A stretch of 64,000 bases of DNA from Siphonodentalium dalli (GCA_032622095.1 CP136067.1:58695899-58759898); one strand, 5' to 3'. Positions 1 to 11,689 are shown, counted from the stretch's first letter. The notes: generated from the letters alone by a model not told the origin. Translations and numbers: made by a program.

Positions 1-1391
1 GTATGCGTTTTAATATTTTTCTGTTTACGGTGTTTGGAACAAATATGAATATTTTCGACAATTAAGGCCAACCCGACAGTACCTTTAATATGTGTGAATT
101 TTACAAATATCAATTAAACGGTTAAGCAGCTAGTGTTTGATGTTCAAATTCGGTGCATATTTCGTTCCTATTTTTCATATAATTTCTTTTATAAATTCCG
201 AGTTTTTATCATCCACTGGTTATAAAAGATGTAATGAGAAATTATATGCCTCATCCACTAGTTTATTCCGTCGGACACAGCCCTTACATCCGCTTTAAAC
301 CAATTTTAAATCAAATCCGCTTTGGTTAGAGATTCAAAATATGATGTACTGTACGCGCGTTCCACGCCGTGGTATAGGCCTATGTGGACAATAATATACT
401 TGTTTGGAGCACAGAAAACGTGTTTATGGGGACGGGTTACGTGGCATGTATACACCAGTAAACATTGCTTATACGGATAATACATGTAATATTTTGGATA
501 CACAATACGAAATAGGCGTGAAACACCTTGTTCTGGTCTCAAAAACATCAAAATACTGCATGATCGCCAAAAATCGAGAAACCAGCCCGCCACAACGTTG
601 TTGCCATTAAAACCACAACAGCGATGTCATTATTTCGCTGCTGTTGACTCACTTCGATTGGGATTTTATTGAATATTTAGGCCACTGGAGAGTTGTGGCC
701 ATTACCAGCATGATCGGGGATAATTTTTCTTACGTGGAGAATACCAGCGGGGTGTCAAATTGTGTTCAGGGGTGAGCAAATAAGGCTTTCATCTCGAGGA
801 ACCATGGTCAGAATGCCCACCCTGGCATTTTGTGTAGGCTATTTCTCAGCCACACACACAAACAGAGAGCCAGGGAAGCACTCATTCGTTGGGTATAATA
901 TCATTCTTCAGGGCTGTGGGGGTCTCATTATAATAAATATGCACATTAACTCCCCATCCCGATTTTGGTGATCAGCCCTCTCCTACCCGCTTGCGAATTT
1001 CGCCAAAAACACTGTACAACGGCGTTTCGCCACACCACAACGGCCAAACGCACACCACAACGGGGAAACGGTTGGTCAGTGTGACAGTTGCACTTAATGA
1101 TTTATTATGATATGATTATGATACGACAAATACAATAACATAATAATGATTACATCATCACATACAAGGTCTTCAATAGCCAGATAAATATAGGACTGAA
1201 TCTAAATAAGCTAGCATTCCCAACTGCTCTTCTCTGTAAACCCTCTTGTATGAATAAGACTGTTGTTGACGCTCTATGGTTGCATATTTGTGAACTGCCT
1301 GGCTGTAGTGAAAATAACACCCTCGCATTATCACACTAGGAAACACTGTTCTGATGGCATTCTGTGCACCAATTTTGAAGTCCGGGTAGCA
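1..1391. other. No gene recognised
   Basis: Only short, unsupported open frames. Near 1020-1070 a CACACCACAACGG phrase is repeated twice in tandem. Nothing else stands out. Confidence 0.5.
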
Positions 1392-1784
1392 TTAACTTGG
1401 TGTTAGCGGTGTTGCAAATTCTGCTGCTTTCAGGCTGAGGAGTCGAAAAAATCTTTCATATGTTGATACAGTGGAATACAGTTGTTGATATGTCTTCGGG
1501 CATTTGTCGAATGTCCCATCACAGAAGAACATCTGTGCATTGGACAAGTGCTGCAGATACTCGTCGGTGCTGAAGATGAGTATTTTGTCATTCGTACCAT
1601 CGTCGACAAGTAGAAAATCTCTGTTCATCATAGTCTTTGTATACCATTCTGGTAGCTGAATGGTATTTCGTTGTCGTGGTAGTTTTGGGTGGATCTTTGC
1701 TCGGGATCTATATAGTGATGCTTTCATGGAATAGAAAGTCGGAACCTTTGCAATGATGTCAGGATCTGTTCCGTCTGTCTGCAA
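1392..1784 (-). pseudogene. MULE transposase relic
   Basis: Minus-strand fragment of about 130 codons resembling MULE-domain (Mutator-like) transposases. It reads VPTFYSMKASLYRSRAK, then FLLVDDGTNDKILIFSTDE, then FFCDGTFDKCPKTYQQLYS. The DGTF.KCP..YQQLY stretch is the start of the MULE catalytic domain and includes a conserved Asp. It is preceded on its own strand by an acceptor-like TTTTGCAG near 1784, and homology stops after YERFF, so the rest of the catalytic core is missing. With the FLYWCH fragment about 1.2 kb upstream on the same strand, it looks like a broken DNA transposon or domesticated remnant. It cannot encode a working enzyme as it stands. Confidence 0.72.
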
Positions 1785-3007
1785 ATCTGCAAAAGCAAAA
1801 TAATATCATTTTACAAATCGGTATATAATAAAGAGCGTTATCAATTATGTTATAATAGATAAGAATTGTTTTTGTTTTTAATATATCCTATTTCCGTGAT
1901 GCTTGTTGAAATATATGATGTACCGGTACAGCTAACAAATAGCGTTCTCAGTTAAGATATTTTTTGTACTAGACTATATACTAATCTATCATATGATAAT
2001 AATAGTTTTTTCAAAGATATATATTCTTTATATACATACTAGCAGGTTAGCCCGCCACTGGCGGGATTGGTCCCATGGCTTTGTTACAGAATGTCAGGGC
2101 TATTTAGGAATTTCTTTGCCAGAAACATGACTATATGAGTGTATATGAGCGTATATGAGCAAGAACACGGGCACATGCGAAATTGGACCCAATTTGACCT
2201 TGAATTGACCATTTTGAAGGTCAATGTCAGGTCAGGGTTACCAGTTAACCAATTTCAATGTAAATAAACCAAACGTGTAGCCAAGAAACAGCTAAGATCT
2301 GTTACACAGCTTTAACAAAAATTTCGGCCATTCTGGAAGCCATCTCAGGTAAATGGATTTGATCGACTTTTACCCGAGTCCAGATTCGAGACCTAGACAA
2401 TGAATGCGCTCCACTTTATACTTGGATGAGATTCCAGACCATAACGATGATGATATTTAGTGAACTTTTACCCGGCACCTAACTCTACATGACTTAGCAC
2501 TAAGTGAGGTGTGGAAAATAATAGCATAAAAATATAAATGTATCCAAAAAAGACTAAGAATATCAGCTGTAACAAAAATGTATATATCAGAAATTGTAAA
2601 TGCTATATTTTGGGACGGAGCCGGCAAATGCCGTATTTTCACTCAAGTAGATAAACGATTCTTAATAGCCTGCACATTGACAATATCTGTGTGTATTTTA
2701 CGATATACGTTCGATAACGTTGTGCTGTTTACGTTGTGTGAATTTAGAGTTGTCCTTCATGCATCGGGTCACATCACTCCGTGCCAAGGACTATTGCACT
2801 GAGAGTGGAGAAGGGGTGCTCGGAGCTTCTCCAAAACGGTGCGACGATGCATCCCGTGTGCTTTTACACTTAGATAGGAAGATTGGTCTCAATCGGTGCA
2901 GCCGTTTTCGATTCTATAAAGTATATATACAGAGTTCTCAAAATATATAGTAGACTAGATATTTCTTCGTGGTAGATACATGTAGCAGTGACTGGTCTGG
3001 ATGTCTG
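1785..3007. other. Gap between FLYWCH and MULE fragments
   Basis: AT-rich sequence with no ORF that continues either fragment. It may hold introns of the old transposon gene or later insertions. The part from 2800 to 2950 has the look of a dispersed repeat, but I could not define its ends. Confidence 0.4.
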
Positions 3008-3211
3008 TCAAACTAAGGTTTTAAGCTCTGCGAGGATGGTATCAGCAGCAACTTGGGACTGGTCTGAGTCGTGGTTATGCTGGCTTTTGTATGATGTGAC
3101 GATGTCGTTCTTGGTGTTTACAGTAGCACCACAGGTCTTTGAACAGCATCGCCAATGTACACTGTCGTTTCTTTGAGACTTAACACAGAACTTTTCAGAA
3201 CGATCACACAA
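3008..3211 (-). pseudogene. FLYWCH zinc-finger fragment of a MULE-type element
   Basis: Minus-strand open stretch with the pattern HWRCCSKTCGATVNTK followed by SQHNHDSD: Trp-x-Cys, a second Cys and a terminal H-x-H, the zinc ligands of FLYWCH domains. FLYWCH domains commonly sit N-terminal to MULE transposases in invertebrates, and the order here (FLYWCH first, MULE 1.2 kb later on the same strand) is as expected. A stop codon lies just upstream in frame, so the N-terminus is broken. Confidence 0.68.
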
Positions 3212-3431
3212 CTCACAAGCAATCCGGTCTCAGTTAGCTGGAACAGCGACAAGACGCAGAGCGAAGCAATGAATATAATCTGTCTGTTTATGTTTATTGG
3301 GGGTTTAGGCCAAGGCCAGGGATGATTTGGAAGGGGCGGCACCCCTTCCCTACAACCCACTTGGGGAATTTTGAATGGGGTCATGAATGGTGTTACAGTA
3401 CATGACACGATGAAAATGATGGTGGAAATGA

Positions 3432-3692
3432 TTATTTTTTCTTTTGCTTTGTTTTCTTTCTCTGTCTGTCTGCAAGCAGTTCTCGATCTAGTTGTTGTTG
3501 TTGTTGTTGTTGTAATTCTTTTTGGAACTCTGCACGTTCTGCTTGCACTTCTGCTATGAGATTCTGACTGCTTCTTATGAGCTCCGCATCGGTGTTGATG
3601 GAGCTACCGCTGTTGTTGTTGTTGATTATGGGGTGACCTGATATTCCAGCACCACATGTAGTCTGCCCATACCAGCATGGACATGCCAGCTA
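3432..3692 (-). pseudogene. C-terminal ORF fragment with Gln-rich coiled coil and basic tail
   Basis: On the minus strand an open frame begins near 3692 with a Cys-rich segment (ACPCWYGQTTCGAG), continues through poly-Asn, a helical charged stretch (AELIRSSQNLIAEVQAERAE), a Gln run and a Lys-rich end (KKTKQKKK), and stops at 3432-3434. It is followed by a hairpin-bearing tail (about 3300-3365) resembling the tails at 42.3 and 50.2 kb. Probably the 3' end of a transposable-element gene of unknown type. The Gln run is a GTT repeat on the + strand. Confidence 0.45.
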
Positions 3693-3712
3693 CATGTAAC
3701 ACAATGGGCAGA

Positions 3713-3875
3713 CTGGAAATCGCTCAGCATGCGCTGGACTTGACTGGGGATTAAATCCATAACCAACCAAGCCCGGCGACAAAAAACTCACGGTCGCTCA
3801 ACGGCTTAGTGCGTCTAGCTCTAAATACGACCGCCCCATCAAGTGACCGGAACAAGAGTGATGAATAATGTATAA
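3713..3875 (-). repeat. tRNA-derived SINE-like sequence
   Basis: Read on the minus strand it has a tRNA-like head: GGGCGGTCGTATTTAGAGC (A-box-like TTAGAGC), then GGATTTAATCCCC at the expected B-box distance. Both boxes deviate from the polymerase III consensus and the cloverleaf is poor, so it is a SINE relic rather than a tRNA gene. Confidence 0.45.
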
Positions 3876-4189
3876 TCCGTCTTTGGAGCCTCTGCAATTT
3901 ATATGTTAGCGTGAGAATATGATGATCTCTGGTCATTGATAATCACTCACTTGAGTTGTTTTCAGTGACAAGAGGTCATATCGTGATATGAAGTTATTGT
4001 CTGTTTACAGGTGTAAGTTTGGGCTACACTTTGCTTAAACAAACACTGCTTATGGCGATGGGATCACAAGTCACACATTTTACAAACAGACTATAACCTG
4101 CCCACACTGATGCATAATGCATTCACAAATCCCTGCCAGATAAGTGAGAATAAGCCGATCAAAAAGAGGCAGAGTTAGGGGACTCAACC

Positions 4190-4640
4190 CTTTTTATGTT
4201 TACCCATACCATAGTATGGTAAACATAGTGTCAACATCCGGATTGACCACTCATCGTTCATCCGTCTGTCTGTCCGTCTGTAGACACTTTACGCATGATG
4301 CGATAACTGAAACATTTTCTATCTGATCGCAACAAAATTTGGTGTGTGAGTTTCTCAGCCCAAAATACAGATCGAGTTTGAATATGGGTTTGATCCGACT
4401 ATTTTTAACTGAGTTATGGTCATTTTTCGGAAAAATATATTCACTCTTAAAAAAAAAAATTTAGATTCAATTCCTTGCTCAATTTAACAACAAAAAAAAT
4501 AATTAAATAATTCAAAACATTTTTTTTTTAAAGTTAACAAAATTTGAAAAACTAACACCATTATAACTCTGCCAAGGGTACCCCGAGTCACCACACCAAA
4601 TTTGGTTTAAATCGGTCCAAAATCTTGTGTTATGTACTGG
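4190..4640. repeat. Dispersed repeat with CCGTCTGTCTGTCC motif (family I)
   Basis: Starts with a small inverted repeat (ACCATAGTATGGT), followed by the Cys/Gly-poor phrase TCCGTCTGTCTGTCCGTCTG, then AAATTTGGTGTGTGAGTTTC and CCCAAAATACAG. The later part (4455-4630) recurs at 6720-6870. Related copies lie near 12.8, 16.4, 22.1, 31.2, 56.1 and 60.2 kb. Non-coding in every frame examined. Confidence 0.65.
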
Positions 4641-5823
4641 TAAATTTGTTTGGAGCGACTTTAAACTCAATTCAACAATTCCATCCCATGCCTTTGGACT
4701 AATTAGCTACTGATAAGGCTATATTATTTTTTGATTTTTCTTATGCCAATGTGCAGATAAAGAAAGCTATGGTATCTAATTTTTTTTTTAAGTTTCAACA
4801 ATACACATCACATGATATTAACAGTAGATTAGAACATCTGTGCTTCATTGCACAGCTAACTAAGTATATCACTCTACAGATGGTCTGAGGTCATTATAAA
4901 TGTTATTAGTTTAATAGGGATGCCAGACTTCAATATAAACAATGCCTGTAATTTGTTGACAGCTCTGCTACTAGTATATAATTGATATTAATGGGTCAGC
5001 AGTGGGGTGTCTTTATCTTGATGGGTGTTGTTGGTAGAATTTGATACATTATCATTGTAAACTTAAATTAGACTCTCTTAACCCAAGTATTCCATGGTCA
5101 GGTCACCTTTTTCACATTTAACCCAAGGCTGTGGTGGTGCAGCATTAGAGATCATGTACCAGTGCATTCTCTTATATAAATGCGAGTGACCCATAAGTTC
5201 CAATAATTTGTGTTATGTACATTTGTCTATAATAGTATACTCTATAATTCAACATCAAAACTCTCAGATATTATTCCGATCATAGTAATTTACTATCGCT
5301 AAGGGATGGGTTAACATCTGCCGATCGTGATCGGCCTCTCGTTTTCCAATGAAATCACTTGAGACTCATTAAAACATCTTCTCGGGAACCACCATGCTGA
5401 TTAATCTGACATGGTGTGAAGGGGCCTTGGTGGTAGGGATTCAGATTTGTTAAAATGGGACTGACCTGTCAAAAAGGCCCAGAGCTGTTGTTACACTTTC
5501 CAAGCAACCGTACCCCACCTGCTCCCTTCCTAGTTCCCCTCATCCTACCTCAACTAAATTTTTGTCAAAGAAGGTCACTGACTATTATATTTGTGTCTAA
5601 GAGTGTTTTGTTAACCACCTCCTTAATAGCCAGGTTAATTTGTTTAACTAGACTAAATCCTGAAAAATTACCCATAATTCCGCTGTGGTTAAGGAGTGAA
5701 TTATTCAGAGCATTACTGTATATGTACAGTATAGTGTGATTACTATTGTTACCCCTTAATTATCAACCATTTCTGATTCTATTTTGGTTAAGTGTTAACC
5801 CACTCCAAAGGCCTTGACTTTCT
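4641..5823. other. Upstream non-coding stretch
   Basis: Contains a partial TTAA-type family A hairpin (about 5110-5200) and one arm of the TA-flanked family C MITE (5648-5720). No coding sequence seen. Confidence 0.5.
5648..5720. mobile_element. Family C MITE, single arm
   Basis: One arm only: AATCCTGAAAAATTACCCAT, then GGTTAAGGAGT and CATTACTGTA at its end. It matches the right arm of the complete copy at 39834-40012. Confidence 0.6.
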
Positions 5824-5827
5824 TTAA

Positions 5828-6070
5828 CCCTTTCTGTAATAAATACTCATTGATGAGTAGTTCCCTTTGGAAATGTTCATGTACATGTAATAAGTTCAAC
5901 AAACGAACATTGCCCACCAATGAATATGAACCCTTTAAGCACTTGTATTATCCATTCATCTGACTGCTGTCTGCTATGGTAATTTATCCTGAATGTCCCT
6001 CCAAATGAATATTAGACCATTCCAATGTATTCCTTTATAACTGAATGGAGGAAACCATTTGGCATAGAAC
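5828..6070. mobile_element. TTAA-flanked MITE, family B
   Basis: Begins TTAACCCTTTCTGTAATAAA followed by TACTCATTGATGAGTAGTTC and ends with CATTCCAATGTATTCC and a degenerate right terminus. Other copies occur near 11.7, 18.8, 28.1, 42.1, 44.7, 46.1 and 49.5 kb. Confidence 0.65.
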
Positions 6071-6499
6071 ATGTTGAGAGTACCAGAAGTGGGACTTTCT
6101 ACAGTAAGTCCCAATTTTCAATTTTATGTTATACCATGAAAACTGAAAACTGAAAACCATCCTTGAGAGAGTTGATGACCATGCATGGATCTTTAATGTT
6201 TAAGTTTTGGACATACTCAGTATATGTAGGACTAGATGAAACAGTAATTCAGCGGCACAGGGACCTACTTCACACACATTTTGATCTTTTAAACATCTTG
6301 ATTTAAAATAAACTAAAAAAAATTTAAATGGGAGGCGACTAATAAAAATCCTTCTTGTTAGTGCCTACTAGTGGTAGGGTGCGCGGAGAGTGAAGATCCG
6401 CGCTATCTCTCTATTTAATTGTGCACTGAGGGGCTGTGCTGAGGTTTATTATTCCAGATTTCTACGTGTGCGTTTTGTTCCCCTTTGCGAGTTGTCATC

Positions 6500-6610
6500 A
6501 TGGATTACTATATAGTGAGGGACATGTATGGGGAAGTTGATGTCAATGGATGTGACACTGAGAGAGATGCTCATGGCCATATTGAATGCGATTGGGTTGT
6601 GAGTAAATAA
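6500..6610 (+). CDS. Short ORF of unknown origin next to a hairpin
   Basis: A 36-codon frame starting MDYYIVRDMYGEVDVNG and ending WVVSK, with a balanced, acidic, non-repetitive composition that looks more protein-like than its surroundings. It is followed within 10 bases by a long inverted repeat. I do not recognise it. It could be a transposon-derived exon or chance; there is no recognisable family and no splice support. Confidence 0.2.
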   Translation: MDYYIVRDMYGEVDVNGCDTERDAHGHIECDWVVSK

Positions 6611-6688
6611 AAATAGGCGAGGATGACCATATTTAGGATATTCAAGTGATTGAGTACCTCCCTGGAGGATCATCCTCGCCTATTTAAA
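6610..6688. repeat. Inverted repeat (AAATAGGCGAGGATG)
   Basis: AAATAGGCGAGGATG at about 6611-6626 is mirrored by CATCCTCGCCTATTT at about 6671-6685, giving a 15-bp perfect stem with a loop of some 45 bases. May be a tiny foldback element. Confidence 0.75.
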
Positions 6689-6719
6689 AAAAAAAATTAA
6701 TTAAAAAAAGTTAATAAAT

Positions 6720-6880
6720 TTTGTTTAATTTTGTTTTTAGATTTATTTAAACTGAACTCCTTGCTCAATTTAAAATAGAATTATAAATCACAATTTTGAA
6801 AAACTTTTGCCGTTATAACATCCACTGGGGTACCCTAAGCCACTACACACAATTTGGTTGAAATCGGACCAGGGGTCTGG
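6720..6880. repeat. Partial copy of family I repeat
   Basis: Shares CTCCTTGCTCAATTTAA, GTACCCTAAGCCAC and TTTGGTTGAAATCGG with 4470-4620. 5' portion missing. Confidence 0.6.
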
Positions 6881-7800
6881 AAGAAAACAGTAATAATGAT
6901 CAGCTTATAATACTTGGATGTTTTCATCTTGCAAGTTGCCACATACTGAAAAAATGTATGTAGCCTTATGTAACCCATTTTGAATAAGGTTCCCAATGGT
7001 GTTGACCATTGTTAACCCTTTTTGGACATTCAGAACAAGCCCACCCCTTTAAACTTTGGACCTCATTAGAATTCAATTGGCTGTGTTTCTGTATCATCTG
7101 GGACTAATATTAGTCCCAGGTATCATCAAACCAGGATGTAACATTTGTTGAGGTTATCTTTCCGTGAGTGTTGTTTAAATTGTCACAGTTTGATTTCTGA
7201 TAAATGAATGCTATTATTGCTGAATTCACCAGCTGAATTCACCTATTATAAATATACTCTGTAAAGGTGTGCTCACTCTAAATTGATTATCGATAAAATG
7301 GATACAGTTGGCTTAACTTTGATTAGATCATTGAGGCTCATATTTCAGCTACTGGGTACCCATGTATTTCTGCAACCAGGATACAAGTACAATGTACTTC
7401 CTACTTTTAATATACACTGTACAATTCATGCCATGAAATAAGCTCCTATGGCTGCCAGTATTAGAAATACATTGTACCATATTCATACCATTGTTTTAAC
7501 CAGTGATTTATCTACATTGCATGGACACGAGAAACATCTGTGTTTTTGCTAACGGGACTTTTTCAAGGTATGGTACATATAAGTTTTTATTCTGTCATAT
7601 TTTTAATCGTGTTTTGTTTCATTCGGAGTGAGGACACTCAACTCATATTAGAAACTTTGGAGATAATGATGCTCTATTTTTATTCGCAAAAGATTCAGCA
7701 TCAACAATATGTTTTTTATGAAACTCTTTTTGAAGGCATACATATTCATGTATTTACATTATTATTCACCAAAAAAAAATCAAAAGACAGATACCATACC
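6881..7800. other. No gene recognised
   Basis: AT-rich. Contains a local ACTAATATTAGT palindrome (about 7100). Nothing else supported. Confidence 0.5.
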
Positions 7801-7809
7801 AGTCGCTAA

Positions 7810-8285
7810 AATTACATGTGTCCATCGGGGTGTCAAGTTGTCCGTCTTCTCATATATTTCAATCATGGTTTATCCTATGGTTTATGGTATCCAGGTTTGT
7901 CATTAAGGGGGGGGGGGGAGGGGCTTTCAAAAGAGAGTTCATTGACATTATTCACATTTTCCGTTCAAGTGTTATCCCTCTTTGTTTTTATCCCTCTTTG
8001 TTTATCTGAAAATGTTGGATTTCTCATATACATGTATCTCAGCCATCATGGTTGCTGGATTCATTTGAAATTTGGTATGGAGGTTTGGCATCAGGAGCGC
8101 GGTCAAAGGAGGGTTCAGTTTATGTTTGCATTTTCTGTTCAAGAATTACCCCTCCTTATCATCTGAAAATGTAGAATTTTTGTACATACACTCATATATC
8201 TTTTTAAAATTGGTATCCACCCTGCTTTTGTTTCAATTAGCACCATGTGGGTGTGTCAGCACCCAAGGTGCAACTTCTTGTTCAA
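7810..8285. repeat. Family I-like dispersed repeat with G12 tract
   Basis: Two similar halves, each with GTTTGGCATCAGG or GTTTGTCATTAAGG, a phrase reading TTCAAAAGAGAG or CAAAGGAGGGTTC, and TTTTCCGTTCAAG or TTTTCTGTTCAAG. Similar to the repeat at 60180-60500. The run of 12 G is at 7907-7918. The open frames here are repeat artefacts. Confidence 0.6.
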
Positions 8286-8411
8286 GTTAGTTGAAAAAAA
8301 TATTTCCTAGTGACAGATGCTCCCCTCGACTGATCTGTGTCTCAATTATTATTTTATTATTTTATACCACTCAAATCAATATAGAAAGCTTAGAGAAGAT
8401 ACAGACCTTCT

Positions 8412-8545
8412 TTAACCCTTTCATGACTGGAGATTCCTGAAATTTTGCAAAAACCCTGTGCCAATGCATTCTCTTATATATGCGAGTCTCCCATAGGAGT
8501 TTTTATGGCCTGAACAGCTATGGTGTTTATAACTGTACATGTATA
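8412..8545. mobile_element. Family A MITE, left part only
   Basis: TTAACCCTTTCATGACTGGA start, then CAATGCATTCTCTTATATAT. The right half is absent. Confidence 0.65.
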
Positions 8546-8914
8546 TGTACCACTGTTGTGTGAATTATGTCAATTATAATACAGCAGATTAATCATAGGT
8601 GTTAATTGTCACAAAGACACCATAGATATTGTACCCCAGGCGTTAACGGAATGCTTAACCCTTTCATGACTGGAACTTCCTGAAATTTTGCGCCAACCAT
8701 ATGCCAATGCATTATCTTATATATGCGAGTCCTATATAAATTTATACGAGAATACATTGGCCTAACAATATTTACCTTTACCTTGTAAGCCAGTGCATTC
8801 TCTTATGTATGTGAGGCTCCCTATATGGAAGACTCATGTGAGGCTCCCTGTGGGAGACTCGCATATACAAGAGAATGCATTGACACAGGATCTTTAATGC
8901 TGCACCAGTGCAGC

Positions 8915-10020
8915 CAGGGATGTGGCTAGAGGGTCTCCGCTGGGCGGGGGGGTGTCCACCTTGGGAAATTCTAATTGCACCCCCCCCCCCCCCCCCTTGA
9001 GGAGTCGGAATTACACCAACACAACTTTTGCATAATTCCATTTGCACCCCCACCCCCTTGAGTCGGAATCACACCAACACAACTTTTTGCATAATTCCAT
9101 TTGCACCCCCACCCTTGTACCTCATGCTCAGGCCTAATTTCCTATATATTCATAAGCCATGCTTCTATGTTCCCAGTATGAGAACATTAAGATATTTTAA
9201 CCTGAAAATTGCCCCCAAAAAAAACAACTAGTGGTCTAATTCCAGACAAATGCACACAGCTACCGACAACAGACCAGGAAACACCGGGCCGACCATGGTT
9301 GTTCGGCCCGGTGTGAGAAAATTTTGAAAACTATACAAGAAAATCGCAAATCCTAGCATCTAGACTGGCCTCAACTGAAGCTTTCCTAGTATTGAAAATT
9401 TCAAACCTCATGCTCCCCCTCAGGTTGGAAAATTCTTCAACTGATGACCATTTATGTCTACAAGTTTGACCAAATGTAGTAAAATATTGTTTTGCTAAAC
9501 TAATTAGCAGTTTCGTATTGGCCATGTGGCTGGGGCAATGACACACCGGGCCGACCATGGTTGTGCGAAAATTTTGAAATCTGAACAAGAAAATCGCAAA
9601 ATCCTAACATCTAGACTAGCCTCAAGTCTTCTTAGAGTTGGAAATTTCAAACCTGACACCCCCCCCCCACTTAGGTTGGAAAATTTTCAACTGATGACAA
9701 TTCCAATGAACATGTTGACCAATTGTATGACAATATTGTTTTCTTAAATTAACTAGAAGTTTTTGACTGGCCACGGGGGAGGGACCAGGACACAAGCTTT
9801 CCTAGTGTTGGAAATTTCCAACCTGTCACCCCCCTAAGGTTGGAAAATTTCCAACTGATGACCATTTCTGTCAAAAGTTTTGACAAAAAATAGGAACATA
9901 TGCAAATATTGGTCGAAAAACAATAAATTCCCCCCAATAATTTTTTTTTACCTGAAATGAGGAATTTCCAACTATTGAAAATATAGCTCTGCCCACACCT
10001 CCCCTCTAGCCACATCCCTG
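8915..10020. mobile_element. hAT-like non-autonomous element, 1106 bp
   Basis: Termini are CAGGGATGTGGCTAGAGGG on the left and CCTCTAGCCACATCCCTG on the right, flanked by a perfect 8-bp duplication AGTGCAGC (8907-8914 and 10021-10028). TIRs beginning CAGGG and 8-bp duplications are hAT hallmarks. Internally, a module of about 250 bp with ACCGGGCCGACCATGG and AGGTTGGAAAATT recurs about three times. C17 tract at 8980-8996. No transposase frame. Confidence 0.88.
9285..9870. repeat. Internal tandem modules of the hAT-like element
   Basis: Three diverged copies of a module containing a phrase like GCTTTCCTAGTNTTGGAAATT, then CCCCTNAGGTTGGAAAATT and CAACTGATGACCATTT. The first two start with the CCGGGCCGACCATGGTTGT phrase. 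Confidence 0.75.
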
Positions 10021-10047
10021 AGTGCAGCTCCCGTCATGAATGGGTTA

Positions 10048-11685
10048 TGGGTTCCGGTGTGGATGGAATGCATCTAACATTGCAGCCCTCTCTTACATCA
10101 AGGTATTATTATGTTGTAAGAAAGAAAACTAATAAGGATGTTAATACATGAACAGCACAATCATGTGCTCAAAATAGATCAATAAAAGTATTATCCACAG
10201 TTTTCATTTTGTTTGTGTGCTGTAATTCATAATCCAACAATCCTTCATAAGAAAAGACACCCACAGTTTGATAATAATAGACATTTTCTTCACAATAGGA
10301 AAACATGCCACACATTCAGTCATGCATGAATTAAATCGTATAGCAGGCGTGACTCTAAACTCAATTCGTGTTGTGAATGTCTGATTCATAAACTCGACTC
10401 TCCCGCCCTGCATTGAATCTTGGGTGATTTTATTAGCCTCGTCTTCTTGGTAAGTCCTTATGTATATAGTCTCCTATATTCTCTCGTAAACTTTGGCATG
10501 GGTTTTGGAATCGGTTTATGTACTCTGCAAACATCGCTGCAAACAGTATGTGTGTTATTCAAATTTCCTTTGATAAAACTTGTGTGATATGTCACATAAA
10601 ATGCTGAAGATGTCGCTACCTGATGAAGGTTGAATGTGCTCATCCAGGTGTGGTCACCGATATCGGGTAAGCCTCATTCATGCTTCATACAAGTACCTCT
10701 TTTTGATGGAGATGTACTACTATTTTGTTTGTTCCAGAACTTCACCTGCGACTATCCAACATACAGGGGCACTGATGCAGGGAGGCCAATACACAATTTC
10801 CAGCAATTTTGGCCAACTTGGGAGGGGGTGCTGTAGTATTTCAAATTTATTCTGACCCATTATCTTTGCTATATATAGGCCCAATCAAGCATTTTTTATT
10901 ATCCACAGAAATGTTAGGTGTGAACAAATGTTTGTACATGTAATTTGGTTTATTCAAACAATTTGTCAATGAGATATTCCCCTTGGTTTGCACATGTGCA
11001 AAACACCCATTTTACAAAATATTTGGCTAAAATTGATGATTTTCAAAACAAAAGTAAACAATGACAGAGCGAATGTCAGTATAAAATTAAACTTCTCTCC
11101 TGATAGAGCTATGATAGACCTGTGAAACAGTTTAAATAAAAAAAGGTATCATAGCAATTTCTAAATATTGTCCTGAAATGATGAAAAAATTCTGGGGAGA
11201 GAAATCGATCAGGCTATTTTCCTTTAACCAAATACACAAGTTGTCCTGAACTGAATTCAAAATCATGTTGCGCATCCAAATGTTTCACTTTTTTGTGTAC
11301 TTATGTCAGATTAATCAAGTCCTAATGAAAGATATTTCATGCAGGGAGTCTGTCACATTACTAACCTAAAACAATATCCATAGAATTAATTGTCTTTTGA
11401 CCTTCTTCAGATACATGTACTGTACCATTTAACTCTCCAGGGATTCAATTGGCATGATCCATTGTCTGTAAATTATTGTCCACACAGGTGCATTGTTTTA
11501 GAATGCAGAGCCTTCAAATTGTAGCTGATACGTTTGGTATTGGAGTAAATACAATATTGCACACCGATCTTTTTGTTATGGATGGATTGTCCAATAATAC
11601 CTAACCTATCAAAGCCCAATAACTAAATCTTTATTCTCACAAATACAAGTCAAACTTCCGATGCATCATTACTCAATTGATTCTC
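10048..11685. other. No gene recognised
   Basis: AT-rich single-copy-looking sequence without supported exons or defined repeats. Confidence 0.5.
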
Positions 11686-11689
11686 CCAA

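Larger units (their letters stand above)
8655..10047. mobile_element. Family A MITE split by a hAT-like element
   Basis: Left end TTAACCCTTTCATGACTGG at 8655. The body contains the GCATTCTCTTATGTATG hairpins. The right terminus GTGCAGCTCCCGTCATGAAT followed by GGGTTA lies at 10022-10046, beyond a 1.1-kb insertion at 8915-10020. Removing the insertion and one copy of its 8-bp duplication restores a normal family A arrangement. Confidence 0.82.
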
